Shown here: one piece after another, positions 27,664 to 39,668 of the stretch | Numbering within the stretch: the first letter of the stretch is position 1 | Layout of the letters: the number at the start of each line of letters is the position of its first letter | Source of the DNA: Stenopsyche tienmushanensis | Lineage: Eukaryota > Arthropoda > Insecta > Trichoptera > Stenopsychidae | DNA: 64,000 nt | Reading direction: 5' to 3' | NCBI GenBank assembly: GCA_008973525.1 | Contig: WACJ01000291.1 | Span: 1-64,000, forward strand | Made by a program: the position numbers and the translations under genes | The notes under the pieces: model-generated | The model's input: only the letters and a program-made list of their open reading frames with translations | Told to the model about the DNA's origin: nothing | Databases searched by the model: none

Positions 27664-28090
27664 TAACCCTTCTGGAGAGTTTTCGGGGCAGAGTTCCCGG
27701 GCAGCTCCCTGCTCTCACATGCTCGACGGGATGGCCGCGCTAACACACGGGTCCGTTCTTTTTTCGGATAATGTTTAGGTGGATGGATGGATGGGAGTGG
27801 ATGGATGTCGAACAAAAAACTCTCTTCTCTAGGTAGCTTTTTATTCAGCACGAGAGAGAGAGAAAGATCTGGCTGCAAAAAGGACGTCCTCCCGCAGCCA
27901 AGGTCAACCAATGGTTCTTCCCGACTCCAGTCACCTGCGCGTTACCACCTAACCAGCAACGATACACGCGCAAGAAGCAATCGGTCGGTAATTGCAGGTG
28001 CAATATCCCCGCAGCGCCACAGAAGATGGCGCTGTTAAAATAGCACATTGCACTTAAAGAGAAACGGAAGATGTCGCTGTTAATCTAATA
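27664..28090 (+). repeat. GC-rich dispersed repeat C, copy 2
   Basis: Same orientation as copy 1 and only about 130 bp after it, with GGGGCAGAGTTCCCGGGCAG, AAGATCTGGCTGCAAAAAGG and CCCGCAGCCAAGG. It lacks the last part seen in copies 1 and 3. Confidence 0.85.
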
Positions 28091-30529
28091 ATATTGTGTA
28101 GTAAAAACATTCAACTTCTGTTGACAAACAATTGTAGTTTAACATTTTTGTTCAGCCGGGCTTAAAAAATATGTTGCGAAATTCTATTACTTACTTCAAG
28201 ATATTTAGCAAGTCCACTACTGAAGAAAGAAGGCGATAATTAGCATACTCTGTTGCGCAACGCGTAATTTTTCGTTTTCTCTTAAACGAAGGTGTAATAT
28301 CAAGTGAAATATTTGAGTAGCTTGAGGCATAGTTCGCTTTCCGATGGATTTTTTTTTCTAACGAAGGGGACTATTTAGAGAAACAAGATACTCCATTTGT
28401 ATTTTTATATATCAATAATGAATTTGTACAGCAAAATTCCCGTTTATATTTGAATCGCCGAGAGATAAATAAAATACTAAAAATGATAAAGTTGTAGATC
28501 AATAGGGAAAATATTTCTAATAAATCTGTAATAATTAAAGAATCTTACTTGCGATGTGTTAACACTGAACGTAATCGAAATGGGAGATGCATTGGATAGT
28601 TATATCCAATCAAAAAATCTCCGGTGAAGAAGCACTCGGATCCAATTCCAACTCCATAGAATATAATGACGTAGAACGAGGGGCTAAAAATCGATTTTAC
28701 TACCATCCGTGGAATACAAATGCGTGTAAATGAGACGCAAAGGAAATAGTGCGATTTTTAAATAAATATATTAGTTTCTAAAAAGCGTTATTTCGGGGTT
28801 GTATTCTGCATATTTAATAAATTGCAGCTTACAATCGCTTTCCTCCCTATTTATACAAGCGCCTTCTAATTTAATAAAAAATGTTTTTAAGCATGAAAAT
28901 CGGTCTAATTGCGTATAGATCGTTAACCCAAATTTATCGACTAAAAATGATGTGTGAATGATTTAATTAACCGATTTCAAGTGTATTGTTTATGTTTACT
29001 CGAAGAAAAGACCGAATATTGTGTGCTATCAACAGTGTTTATCTATTTATATACAAGCTTCATACACGCTGCGATGGTCCTGACAGATAAATGGATTTAT
29101 ACGAATGGTAAGTGGCGGACATACGAATATAGCATCTAAGTTGATGAGGACTTAAAATTAGCTCACTACTCAAAGGGTTAATGTAAGAAATATTTAAACT
29201 ACTGTTTATATTTATTGTAAGCACTTTAAAAATTATAATTTAAATGGAATTTTATTATTTCAATGATATATTAATTTTAATTGTGAGTTGAATTTCACAT
29301 TTTTATTTTAAGTTTTAAAATGTTGTTCGAATGTTAATTTCAATATTATTTATATTATATTGGACATTTTATTTCTTGAAGATAATTAGCCGACGCTTCG
29401 GACAATGACGCACATGTCAATGTCACACTATAGCAGACAAGATAAATGAAGATTCTCAGCATTAATAATACTCGTATATTTTTGTTTATACTTGGTAATA
29501 AGAGATTAATTATTAAGAGATCGTCAAATAAAAAATATTAGTAGTCAATTTGTACCTGTTTATAATTCGCATATAAAACAGAATCTGCAGACTATCTGAC
29601 GGAGTGGGTATATTTTTAATACTTGGCAAAGGATCTTCTTGAAAAAATGAGCGCCATTTGTTACAACCGATGTTGGTTCTAAATAGAACAATTTGATATT
29701 TGACTGACCCAGATATTTCACACATTCGAGGCGTCGGAAGATGAAGCAATTTGTATTTAATTTACATAACTTGGTTATGGTGCGATGTGATTAAATTAGA
29801 ACTGGCTAGATACAGCCTACAGGATCTAGGATCATAAACATGCTAATTGTGTCGTGCTGAAAGCACATAACACGAAAACTTTCATCGTTGTATAATCTCC
29901 AATTTATTTTCAGCGGGCTGCTGCTGGAATGTGTTTTTGTGTTGACCACATTCGTGGCTTTGCTAAATATCTTATTTGCTATGATGATGACCATTGTGTG
30001 GAATTATTATATTATATACATAGGGATTGCCGGATCAAATGTTATGAGTTTATCGTATTTATATTTTGATAAAGGCGTTTTTGTCTTAGATTATGACGTG
30101 AACTAATGTATGAATGAATCTTTTAACACTATATTTTTATTTAATAGTAAAAGAACCTCGATTGTCAATATTACTCAGATCATGATCGGAACTGATTCTT
30201 GCTTTGTCATTGTCACTCGTTGTTTCAAATTATCAGTGAATAGTTTTTCCAATCAAATACAAGTGTTTTTAGGCAATATTTTGTATTTTTTTATAATATA
30301 TGTTTTGTGCATATTTACCCCTTTTCAATAGAGTATAATATTACTATTTATGTTTCATAGATTTCGTGTTTATTTAATAATAATCTATGTTGGATTTTTT
30401 TCTATTTTTTCATATTATATATTGTAAAAGTCATAGTGAGATTACGGAATAGCACCGGGGGGAAAAATAGGTATACATAAATTTGGACGAGATAAGGGCT
30501 TAATTCGTGCGGATTTCGGATTTCTCTAG
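28091..30529. other. Unique AT-rich stretch
   Basis: No gene or known repeat recognised. Short reading frames near 28954 and 29888 have compositions expected from AT-rich non-coding DNA. Confidence 0.4.
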
Positions 30530-30612
30530 AAAGCTAAAAGCGTGGGAAATCGTCAGGCATGATGAGGGTGCCAAAGTTCAGCAGATGATTTACATCCCTG
30601 ACAAGACTAATG
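30530..30612 (+). CDS. Candidate isolated 83-bp exon of an unknown gene
   Basis: The segment follows a pyrimidine-rich acceptor (TTTCGGATTTCTCTAG) and ends at a consensus donor GTAAGT (30613). In the frame beginning at the second base it reads KLKAWEIVRHDEG and then KVQQMIYIPDKTN, hydrophilic and codon-like, without stops. I cannot name a family. It has no recognised neighbour exon, so if real it belongs to a gene with very large introns. Confidence 0.3.
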
Positions 30613-32218
30613 GTAAGTTATGAGTGCTCCAGGGCAAAACGACTGAAAATGAAATATTCAGTGACATTTATTATCTGTGGAACAATTTTTGTGCAATATT
30701 TCAGAATCGTTCCTCCCTGTTGCCATTTTTGTCGGTATAATACCAAATGATGCATTTCAACAAAACCAGATTTTTATTACATTAATACAAAGACATTATA
30801 TTAAATACAGATCCATTAAAAGGACAAATATTTAATTGGAATACATTTCGCCAGCATATAACTGACAGTAAGAATGGGATATAGGGTTATCCCGAAAAAA
30901 ATCAAAATTAAAACATTTTTTTATACAAGTTAATGTAAAATACAATCGCTTGACAATCGATTAAAAACTAATTTCTATATCTTGTGCAAGCTTTCTATCA
31001 TCTTATAGAAAATAGATAGTTTCGACCGAAAATACGGATCATGGGGACTCTCCACTGACCCGAACTTCTAGCATACAATTTTGAATGTGTTATTCGTTGT
31101 TTTCAGGCTTCATCAGTTTATTATAAATTCAGAAATATTTTCTTCACAGTGTCTGAACAAATACTCGAGGAAAAACGAGAGCGTATAAAATAATGGATTT
31201 TATTCAGGAGGACCTAATATAATACAAAAAGAGAAGTTACGCAAATTTCTTGTAAATAGTATATAACTTTATGAGGTATCTGATAAATTTCGGATGAATT
31301 TACCAAATTTAAACTATGATTAAAACATGAGTCACATTTAATTATAAAATGTAGGTAGACGAGCTTAACTGCGAAAATTGAGCTGGACTTTGGAGCAAAT
31401 TTTCTAATCGGGTTATACACCTTTTTAAAATTTATATTTCCTCCATAAAATTATAATAAATGTTTGTGTATTATCCTGCAAGCGTAACATGCCTTGTGAG
31501 AGCTTTTTTGATGACCTCTTTCATAATCGTAGTTGTATCTTTTCTGCCATGATAATGTGAATTCTAACACCAAAAGTCCATTACTATAACAGAAAACTGT
31601 TGCTATAATTTTTCAACTTTTTTATTAGGAGTAGGGAGAGATTTGTATTAATTGATTAATGCATTACACTTTGGATTGAGGACTTCAATAATACACTCGT
31701 GCTTTGTTTTACATCAAGCAATGAAACTTCAATAAGCAACACCAACTTCTGATGGGATGTCGATAGACTCTAACGGAGAAGTTTTTAATGAATAAATTTT
31801 CATACTGCTGCTGCATTTGAAACATCTTCATTCCTCCCTATTATTTTTTCTATACATTACTACATATTTTATAATATGTAAAAAGTGATGATATCCCAAA
31901 TTTGTTGGTACATAATCTTGATTTGAACCCGAACCTTTATAATATTATTAAATCTTCGTCTTTAAATGGATGGATTAACAACGATTTTGTTCGATATCTG
32001 ATACGATATCTGCATCATCCAAGCATTCAAAACCTGGATCATTTAAATCATAATCGAACCACACATCGATCCCAAATTTTCCAATAATCCACATATTTCA
32101 GATATATCATTTGCTTAATTTTCTTCAGAATGCATTAAATATGTTTCCATGCAGGAAGAATCTTGCTCCACGATTGATTGAACAAGTGTTTCTAGTTTTA
32201 CTTTTGACCAAGATTGTG
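30613..32218. other. Unique AT-rich stretch
   Basis: Nothing recognised on either strand. Confidence 0.4.
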
Positions 32219-32440
32219 TTATTCTATCGTCGGTCGTCGGATAGCCTTGGCTGCGGGAATACGTACTTCCCGTGGTCAGATCGCATGGTCTCTCGTGATT
32301 AATAAAGAAGCTATCTAAGACGAGAATTTTTCTATTCGATACCCGTCTATCTCTATTCGACCGCTCGGCTACATAGCGGCCCGAGAGCAGAATGGACCCG
32401 CATGCGAGCGCGGTCATCTCAAGGAGCACATGGGAGTGGG
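32219..32440 (-). repeat. GC-rich dispersed repeat C, copy 3 (partial, reverse)
   Basis: On the minus strand it carries CCGCAGCCAAGGCTATCCGA and the GGGTCCATTCTGCTCTCGGG block in the order of the other copies, but it is diverged and shortened. Confidence 0.75.
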
Positions 32441-33039
32441 GCGCTACACGGGAACTCTCTCACGGGATACATTGATGTTATAAACCCTTGGTCCATGGGT
32501 TGGATCAAAGATGTCACATTAAGGGGCAAAAATTTTGCAATCATAAGTCCATCGAGTGTCTTCAATATGCTTTCGTTTCAATGAGAAGGGTCATTATCTA
32601 ATGATAATACTGCTTTCTGAGGCAATCTCTTATTTTTCTATAAATCTTGCACATCTGGAACCCATTTCTTTCTTAACCAATCTTCAAAAATCTTCCTGTT
32701 CATCCATATGTTCCTTTCTGGCTATAATAATTAACAGGAAGATTTTTAATTTCGGTTCCCTTAATCAATTACCAAAAGTTTAATTTTATTTAATTAAGAC
32801 ATGGGAACAAATAAAAATCATTCTGAAATCATTCAGAAGCCGTTTGGTTAAAATTTGTTCTATCTACATTGTTTGGAAAATTAAAAAAATAAATTATAAA
32901 ATTATATTAAACATATTATCGAAGAGATTAGTATTTTAGCCATCAAAGGTGTTGATCAAATCCATCAAAGGTCCCTACCGCCCACTAGTAAGCGTTCAAG
33001 CTACATGATGGGTGGTAGGTGTTTTGTCATATTGTCACA
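32441..33039. other. Non-coding stretch
   Basis: Contains TGGTTAAAATTTGTTCTATC near 32850, nearly the same as a stretch at 44375 next to the pogo-like remnant, so an unrecognised repeat may lie here. Confidence 0.35.
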
Positions 33040-33465
33040 TCTGTGAAAGATGATGTAATTTCAGAGGAGATTGAAAGATTCATTAGCTACCTTAACAAAT
33101 TCAAATTGGATATGGGAAAACATTTTGAATTCAAAGATGTATGACAGGATGAAAAATCTTTTTACCGCGAATATTGCTAGAAATTGGATATGAAGAAGAA
33201 AGTAAATATAATTTCCATTGTAGTGGATATGAAAACATTAAATAATGTCTCCATTATACCTGAATGTGTGGAAAATGATATTCAATTTTTTGTTCAATGT
33301 TTTGCAATATCGAGCTTTAGTGCTGTTAATCATATTGTGATCAAACAAAGAAACCATCTGAATATTTACGAAAGAGGAGACCTTTGTTTATTCCTTACGA
33401 ACATTGAACCAGATATCAAATATTTAGTTTCGCAGCATAGCCTCAAGGATCTTGTTAATAGTTAA
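33040..33465 (+). mobile_element. hAT-like (ZBED5/SCAND3-type) transposase C-terminal remnant
   Basis: The + strand encodes EIERFISYLNKFKLDMGKHF, then after stops and a frame change FSAVNHIVIKQRNHLNIYE and LCLFLTNIEPDIKYLVSQH. These resemble the C-terminal dimerisation part of hAT transposases of the type domesticated as ZBED5/SCAND3 (family knowledge). It is degenerate, and ends were not found. Confidence 0.55.
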
Positions 33466-33849
33466 TTAAATGTAATTTTAATAGATTTTATGCTTTTATG
33501 AATGCAGAGTGTAAATATAAAGATAAATTTAATATCATATTTTTCTTGAAAATTGCGTTAAATTATGTTACTGTAGAAGCAGTGGGCGGTAGAAATAAAA
33601 AAAGATACTCGATGAACATTTATGAGAAATTTCTATTAGATTCATAGAGTTAGTAGTGGGTAATTTTCAATTTCTATCAAATATTAGTAAAGAGGAAAGG
33701 TGAATATGTATGTTTATTGCTTCAAATCAGGTTGTAGTTATAACGGGTCATTCGTTTCGTTTTAAGCAAAGAGTAAAGCGAAAATGTGAATCTCAAGAAA
33801 GCTTTGGATTGAATGTGTCCTCGAAATTGAAAGGAGGCAAGCAAAATTT
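33466..33849. other. AT-rich stretch
   Basis: No feature recognised. Confidence 0.4.
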
Positions 33850-34100
33850 GAAATAAGAGAGGTCACGGCTTGCCATTTGCCATGGGCCCCAAGTCCGTCA
33901 CTGTATACATATATTAACGGGCACATAAGCAGGCTGGCGTGGTGATGAAGCGGCAGCTGCTGCTGCGTGCGCAACTCTTCGTCCACCACACCTTCCCAGC
34001 ATCCCTCGCCACCCGGGGAACAGGTAATCTCCACATCCCCCTTCAGAACATCGCATAAATCACTGCCCGTGCCCTGAAAATGCTGGATAATAAGTGCCAA
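33850..34100 (-). other. GC-richer block, open on the minus strand
   Basis: On the minus strand 112 codons are open (34100 to 33762), including an acceptor-like CATTTTCAG followed by GTGSDLCDVLKGDVEIT, then GGEGCWEGVVDEELRTQQQ. The composition is protein-like, but no family is recognised and GC-rich DNA often lacks stops by chance. It could be an exon or a regulatory island. Confidence 0.3.
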
Positions 34101-34579
34101 AAGGTAACGGCACTTTTTACCACAACATTGATGTATTAGGCCATCTCCCCACTCTTATAATTAAGGGCTTAAGAGATTCCAGCCGGGCATTGAATCATCT
34201 CGTGAATGGGGGACGGCGCTTTCCGTCATTTGGCCCTTGGCCAAAATAATGCCCATCGTTTCGGCGAATTTATAAATAAAAAATAACATTTTCACACATA
34301 CATTATTTATGGACAGACCTTCCAAAATGAGCACCAATGGATGCTGAAAATCCATGAAAATCAACCCTACTTATTTATAAATTTATACACAAAGGATCCA
34401 TAAACATTAAGGCGCCGGGTAAGCTATTCTAAAAAATGTATCAAATACAGATATATTTAAATGTATAAATAATTCAGGCGAAAAGGTCTTTTTTATTCAT
34501 GTTTTCAAAAAAAAAGTGTTGCTTATCGATTAGAACCAAAGCTGCGAGCCCTATTTTTCTGAATAGGTTATAATTCTGG
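34101..34579. other. Unique stretch
   Basis: No gene recognised; mixed composition. Confidence 0.35.
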
Positions 34580-34670
34580 TCCATTTATAAAATGATATAT
34601 CGGTTCGGTTCCGATTTTTGTTCCGGGAAAATATAACGGTTTTCGAATTCTATTCAACTTCGATTGAATG
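34580..34670 (-). repeat. Dispersed repeat D (reverse copy)
   Basis: Its reverse complement contains GGAACCGAACCGATATA and AAAACCGTTATATTTTC, matching 38110-38205 and, less well, 37385-37440. Confidence 0.65.
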
Positions 34671-34762
34671 ATTTATTGTTTCTTTTTTAAACATTTTTAT
34701 TTGTATTAAAAACCATCTAGCATAATTTCAAACTATAAAACATAATTTAAAAAAAACATTTA

Positions 34763-34823
34763 GGTAGTCCCGCGGTTAAGCGATTGGACTCGTAACTCAA
34801 TCATCTTGGTTTCCAATCCTACA
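34763..34823 (+). mobile_element. tRNA-derived SINE head
   Basis: The stretch has an A-box-like TAGTCCCGCGGTTAAGCG, then TTGGACTCGTAACTCAATC and a B-box-like GGTTTCCAATCC at tRNA-like spacing. It does not fold as an intact tRNA, so it is a SINE-like relic. Confidence 0.55.
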
Positions 34824-37384
34824 AAAAATGTGGCTGGTGATCACTTTTTTAAAAACATATATACGCCATGGAAAACCATGTCAAAATGGTTGACAATGAT
34901 CTCATAAAAGGGATTGCTAAAAGTCATCTCAAATATTCCTATTTTGGGATATTCCGAGTTGGGATCCTAAAACATATGCACACTCGCTTTTGCCTCGAAG
35001 ATTGCGTACCGCACCTTGCCCAAACTTCATTTCACCAGATCAATATGCGCCAATATGGTGCATCCATACAATCTTTTTACTATGCCTATATTATTTCCGT
35101 AAGTGTAAACAATAATTTGACAAAGTTGTATCGAAATCGGATGAACAGTATGGAAGCGCATTAAATACGGACAAACAAACATTGATTTTTATATATTAGA
35201 TATCGTATTATTCAGGAGAAAATTTGAAATGGCGAAGACAACGAATTGAAATACGATCGTTACGCATTTCTTAATTCCTAAATATGACCATAAATAATAT
35301 ATTATAACGATTTTTTTATGGATCCATCATTTGGAATCCATTAAGACTGACTTGATATTGAAGACAACCCAACGAGTTACTTGAGTGAACTTGTCGAAGG
35401 GCGTTTTCGTGGCAATTTCTAAGTGTTTTTAAAAACAATAGCTTTCTTTGGAAGGTAGTGAAATACTATTTGATGCAATTATGTCCATTTGATTGAAAAT
35501 AGTTTTTTGGCGTACACAAAGGTAAGTTAAATATGCACTTCGCAATCATAGTGTTAAGTATTATGTCGTTTCTTGGTTGATTTTAATTACTGAAAAAAAT
35601 GTTGTTTACTCGCATTTATGTATTAATATTAGGTTCCCGTGTCATATTCATTGCCTTATATACGAAATATTTGACATTGTGTATTGTATTAATTTTGTTT
35701 GAATGTGATCATATTTCAAGGATGTTTATTGTATAGAATATCAACAAGCTTTGTTATGTTATTCTAAGAAATGTTTTCGAATTTATTCGAGATTCATATG
35801 CTCACGATTGATACTGTGCGATTTAAAAACATAGGCATGAATTATTATTTTTTCGCTCGGTCGGAACATTTGAAAAGATTTCCTTCCACATGATGATAAT
35901 TTGCCCCGCTCGAATTCCCCACGGATGTTTTTCAATGGTAGAAACGAGAAATGTTTGCGCGTATTAAAATTAACATTTCAGTCAGTTCGGGACTTTCCCT
36001 CCATATTGAAATTACAGAAAAGAAATTTCCTCGTGTTTCCTTGCCCGAAGCGATACAAGTCGTAACGCGGCGGGGCTCTCATATTAAAAATTCTTCAGAT
36101 TCTATCCTCGAAAGATGTAGCCGGAACTTTCATATTGCAACGCCGTTATTAAAGTTAGGTAGCGACGTACGGATAGTATCACAATTCAAATACTTGCAAA
36201 AAACAATAAGATTTGTGCTCGCGGATGCGTAGCAATAAAGTGTTTCATTCGTCGTGAAAAAAATGTTTTGACGCACTGTAAATATTACGCCTTTCCTTGC
36301 TTAAAATTCGTAAATGTGTTTTTTGATTATTTTTACGCATGTACGATATTGATTCTATCGCTCTTGAATAAATAATGACAGTTCGTTAATTACTGCCAGT
36401 GCCTCTTGGTGGCAGCACTGTGCTGTATTCAAATTTAAATATATATATTTTTTGATAAATTAAAGATTGGATATAAAACATACCTTTAAATATATTTTTT
36501 GTTCATTTCCATAAACAGAAACTCGCTATTTATCCCATATATGTTTGATATTCAGAATTAACTTATGAAATAAAGTAATTTATTTTATTTATGAGAAAAC
36601 GAGAGTATATAAAATTGCTATTTTCAGAAAGTTGGCCCGCCGGAGATGATTAAATCCTAGAAAAACATAACATCCAGAGCATCCCTCCATTGTATTTAAT
36701 AAAGGGATGTTAACGATAATGAAGAAGTTTTATTAAAACATTAACTTTACCTAAGCATTTTATAAAAACGTCAACCTAAAATGTTTTTAATTATTGATGA
36801 TTGCTTAATAAAACAAATGAATACAAAAGCCAACATTTTTAAATAATAATTAAATAATTAAACAAAACATATTTTGCTCATCTTAGCCCAGATATGCCAA
36901 TTGACCTATATGTAGAACGTCGTTTTGTAAATTTACATGCACTAAAACGTATAATTCATTGATGCACATTTATTAATAAAAAAAATGTTTTATCTGTTTA
37001 CAAATCACATCAAAATAAGGTTATTTTTTTTAGGTTAGTAAAATAATATATAATATAATATATAATAATATATAAAAAATAAACCTGAAGAGATATGCAT
37101 TGACGACTCAGTGTAGGAATTGGATTCAAATCCAATCGATTGCTATTGTCTGCTTTGGTTTAGTAATCAATGTGGCTGCTCACAAAAGCATATTCGGCTA
37201 TAAAATATTGGAGGGTGAATTTTAAAAATTGGCTAAATAAAAGTGAAAAACCCAAACTTTTTAAATTTGACGCTAATTATAGCGAACATGTTCATCGGAT
37301 CGTGTAATTATTTTGGTTTGAATTACATCAATATAAGGTTTATTATTATTTTTTATTTGATTTATTGTGGACATTGAATCGGTT
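34824..37384. other. Unique AT-rich stretch
   Basis: No gene recognised. The reading frame at 35951-36232 has no family features. A B-box-like GGATTCAAATCC lies near 37120 and may be another SINE trace. Confidence 0.35.
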
Positions 37385-38205
37385 AAACCGTTATTTTAGC
37401 TGCAACGAAAACCGAAATTGAACCGATTTGAAAATATCATTTTTAGATTCGGTACACGTATTACGCCCAGAGCCGTAATGAGGGTATTAAGCGCCCGTGG
37501 CAAGTATCTAACTTGCGCCCCCCCCTCTCAATTATTTTTTAAAGTTAAATAATACTAATATTAATTCAATATATTGAATATTATTTTAATTCATATTTTA
37601 AAATAACATACAAATATAGTCCCAAAAGCACCCGAAACAACGTATAAATGACTATTACTGTTTACGTTTTCGTTTGCAACCTCATTTAGCGTAGGATCAA
37701 GAGGATGGAGTAGCTGCAAGGTTTATGTGTTCAAACGGTCCGCTTTTCGAACCGCTGACATGACGAATGAGCACTATTAAAAGCTGGGACTCCCAAATTT
37801 CCAGTCAATAAACGTTAAGTTAATATCCGTTCATTTAATAAATTGTAATATTATGATTCTAGTTCTAAACATTATACCTTCAAATAATCATATAAAATAC
37901 TTGACATTTTCGAGAAAGAAATTTCTATAAGTAAATTGTAAATTCATAATCCTTACGTATAAGTAGAAATGGAAAATAATACATTAACTAACGAATAATC
38001 AATAATTAAAGCGAATAAATTCGACAACAATACTAATGTAGTATACTTATTATAAAAGTAGCTATAAAATGTTCTAAATTATATTAGAAAATATGTATTT
38101 AATACAAATAAAAAAATTGAATCATCCGGAGCTGAACCGAAAACCGGAAAAACCGTTAGATTTCCTGGAACGAAAATCGTAACCGAACCAATATATTAGG
38201 TTGAT
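37385..38205 (+). repeat. Repeat D pair enclosing a nested element
   Basis: Two diverged direct copies of an AAACCGTTA...GAAAA.CG...GAACC block lie at 37385-37440 and about 38145-38205, roughly 760 bp apart. They could be decayed long terminal repeats or tandem copies. A family A hAT fragment lies between them. Confidence 0.5.
37468..37779 (-). mobile_element. hAT-like element, family A copy 3 (truncated)
   Basis: It starts CAGAGCCGTAATGAGGGTAT, and in reverse orientation it carries the GTCATGTCAGCGGTTCG block of family A. The opposite terminus is missing after about 37779. Confidence 0.75.
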
Positions 38206-38355
38206 GCATAAATAACGTCGCATATGTTGTATTAATTTTTTCCATTTAAATAATTTTGTGAATGTAAAAATAAGTAAAAATTGATTGCTATGGATATCTC
38301 ATTTTTCATCCCCTGTCACTAGTGGATGCAAAAAAGAGTCTACCAGGTTTGCAAG

Positions 38356-39151
38356 TAGGGAATCCAATCCCGAGTCAAAATTTTGATCCCGGGATCTCGG
38401 GATTGCATTAGACCATCCCGGGATCAGTCCCGGGATCCCGGGATCGATATTTTCAATAGTTAAAGAAATTACATTGATAAATTTGATCAAAAATTACTAA
38501 TAAGTCCATTTCTTTAATATAAAAAATAACTTGTAGGCGAAAGAATTTTATTTATTTAGGAAAAAATAAAAATGCAATTCAAAAATAGATAAATAAAACA
38601 CTAAAACATTCAAATATTATTTTGAAAATATGCCTGAAGTAACATTAAAGCATCGAGTGTTTCGTCATTTAGTCTGGATCTGTTTATGGTAGTCAGGAAA
38701 CTTGCTACTGAAAATGCACGTTCAGCCTCCACACTCGTTGGAGGTATCGTCATCAGATATTTAAATGCTAGTCCGAATTGATGACCGCGTGAGCCCCCAT
38801 TTTCATATACCACCATCAGTTTGACTGATAAAATTCCTTCCTGCTGATTTCCCGACAAATTATTTATTTCCGCCGCTGCAGATGAATACTTATATACTAT
38901 AATACTTTGATGTGATTCGTAATTATATTACGGAGGAATACAAAAATTCTGAACCCCGTATCTATAATATTTCATGTCGATATTCCCATTATTAGAGTCG
39001 AGGTGTAGTAAATACATCACCGGTAGGGAAACGTTAATATAACAATTTGAAAAACATATATGTATACCTAGAATAGATAGTTACTGCTCCTAGGTGTCGC
39101 CTAAGCTCGCCAATTAATAGTTACGCCGCTGTTTTCAAGCGTTCAGATTTC
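38356..39151 (-). mobile_element. hAT transposon remnant, family E copy 1
   Basis: The terminus TAGGGAATCCAATCCCGAG starts at 38356. The minus strand at 38858-38610 encodes FKYLMTIPPTSVEAERAFS and NRSRLNDETLDALMLLQ, the hAT dimerisation domain that ends these transposases (family knowledge). The upstream part matches copies at 42875 and 47124 up to about 39151, where a mariner fragment begins. It is an internally deleted, inactive element. Confidence 0.8.
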
Positions 39152-39445
39152 CTATTTGTGAGTGATAAGTTGTGCGGGACCCAAACGTTGTACATGGAAA
39201 CCATTCCAATGCGATTCAGATGTTTCACCACCGTAGATTGATTGATATTCATCTTCATAGCGATATCCCTGGTATTTTCACGGGGATCAGCTTCAAGTAT
39301 GGCTTTTAAAACATCATCATCGGTACAACAAAGCCAAAGCTGCAATAACAAACCATCGTTGACTATTTCGACCATCGATTGCACTTCTGTTGTACACATC
39401 ATAAATGTATTGATTTCCACTATTGCATTATGGCTTTTTTTCAAT
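39152..39445 (-). mobile_element. Mariner transposase N-terminal remnant
   Basis: The minus strand encodes DDDVLKAILEADPRENTRDI, MKMNINQSTVVKHLNRIG and WVPHNLSLTNRKSE, the paired-like helix-turn-helix region and WVPH linker of mariner transposases. The catalytic part is absent. It abuts hAT family E at its 3' side. Confidence 0.75.
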
Positions 39446-39633
39446 TTAAAAAGTAAACAGCATCGAATATACACTCTTTTCTCTGATTTTTTAAAAATTT
39501 GCTAGGGGTCTGTATAACTCGATCGCTGATGATAAACTGAAAAAATGTTGGAAGGAACCCGAATTTCAATTTATGATATTTAACAAAAACGTCCAGTTAG
39601 TGGTTCGTTAGATTTAAATTGCGAATAAATTTA

Positions 39634-39668
39634 GTGGTCTGTGTGCCCAAAAAGGTTGCCGATCACTG
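39634..39668 (-). mobile_element. Isolated hAT (SPIN/Charlie-like) terminus
   Basis: Read backwards from 39668 it begins CAGTGATCGGCAACCTTTTT followed by GGGC, which matches the typical end of hAT elements of the SPIN/Charlie type. No partner end was found. Confidence 0.6.

Noticed and set aside
27225..28048. Similar minus-strand reading frames in the copies of repeat C
   Set aside because: The shared peptides follow from DNA similarity; the frames start and stop differently in each copy and show no known domain.
29888..30106. Hydrophobic 72-codon frame resembling a membrane protein
   Set aside because: Hydrophobic codons are expected from T-rich DNA; no family motif or splice structure is seen.
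34763..34823. A functional tRNA gene
   Set aside because: Box-like motifs are present, but the arms do not pair into a cloverleaf; it is better explained as a SINE relic.
35951..36232. 93-codon reading frame
   Set aside because: No recognisable domain or gene context; a chance open frame in unique non-coding DNA is more likely.
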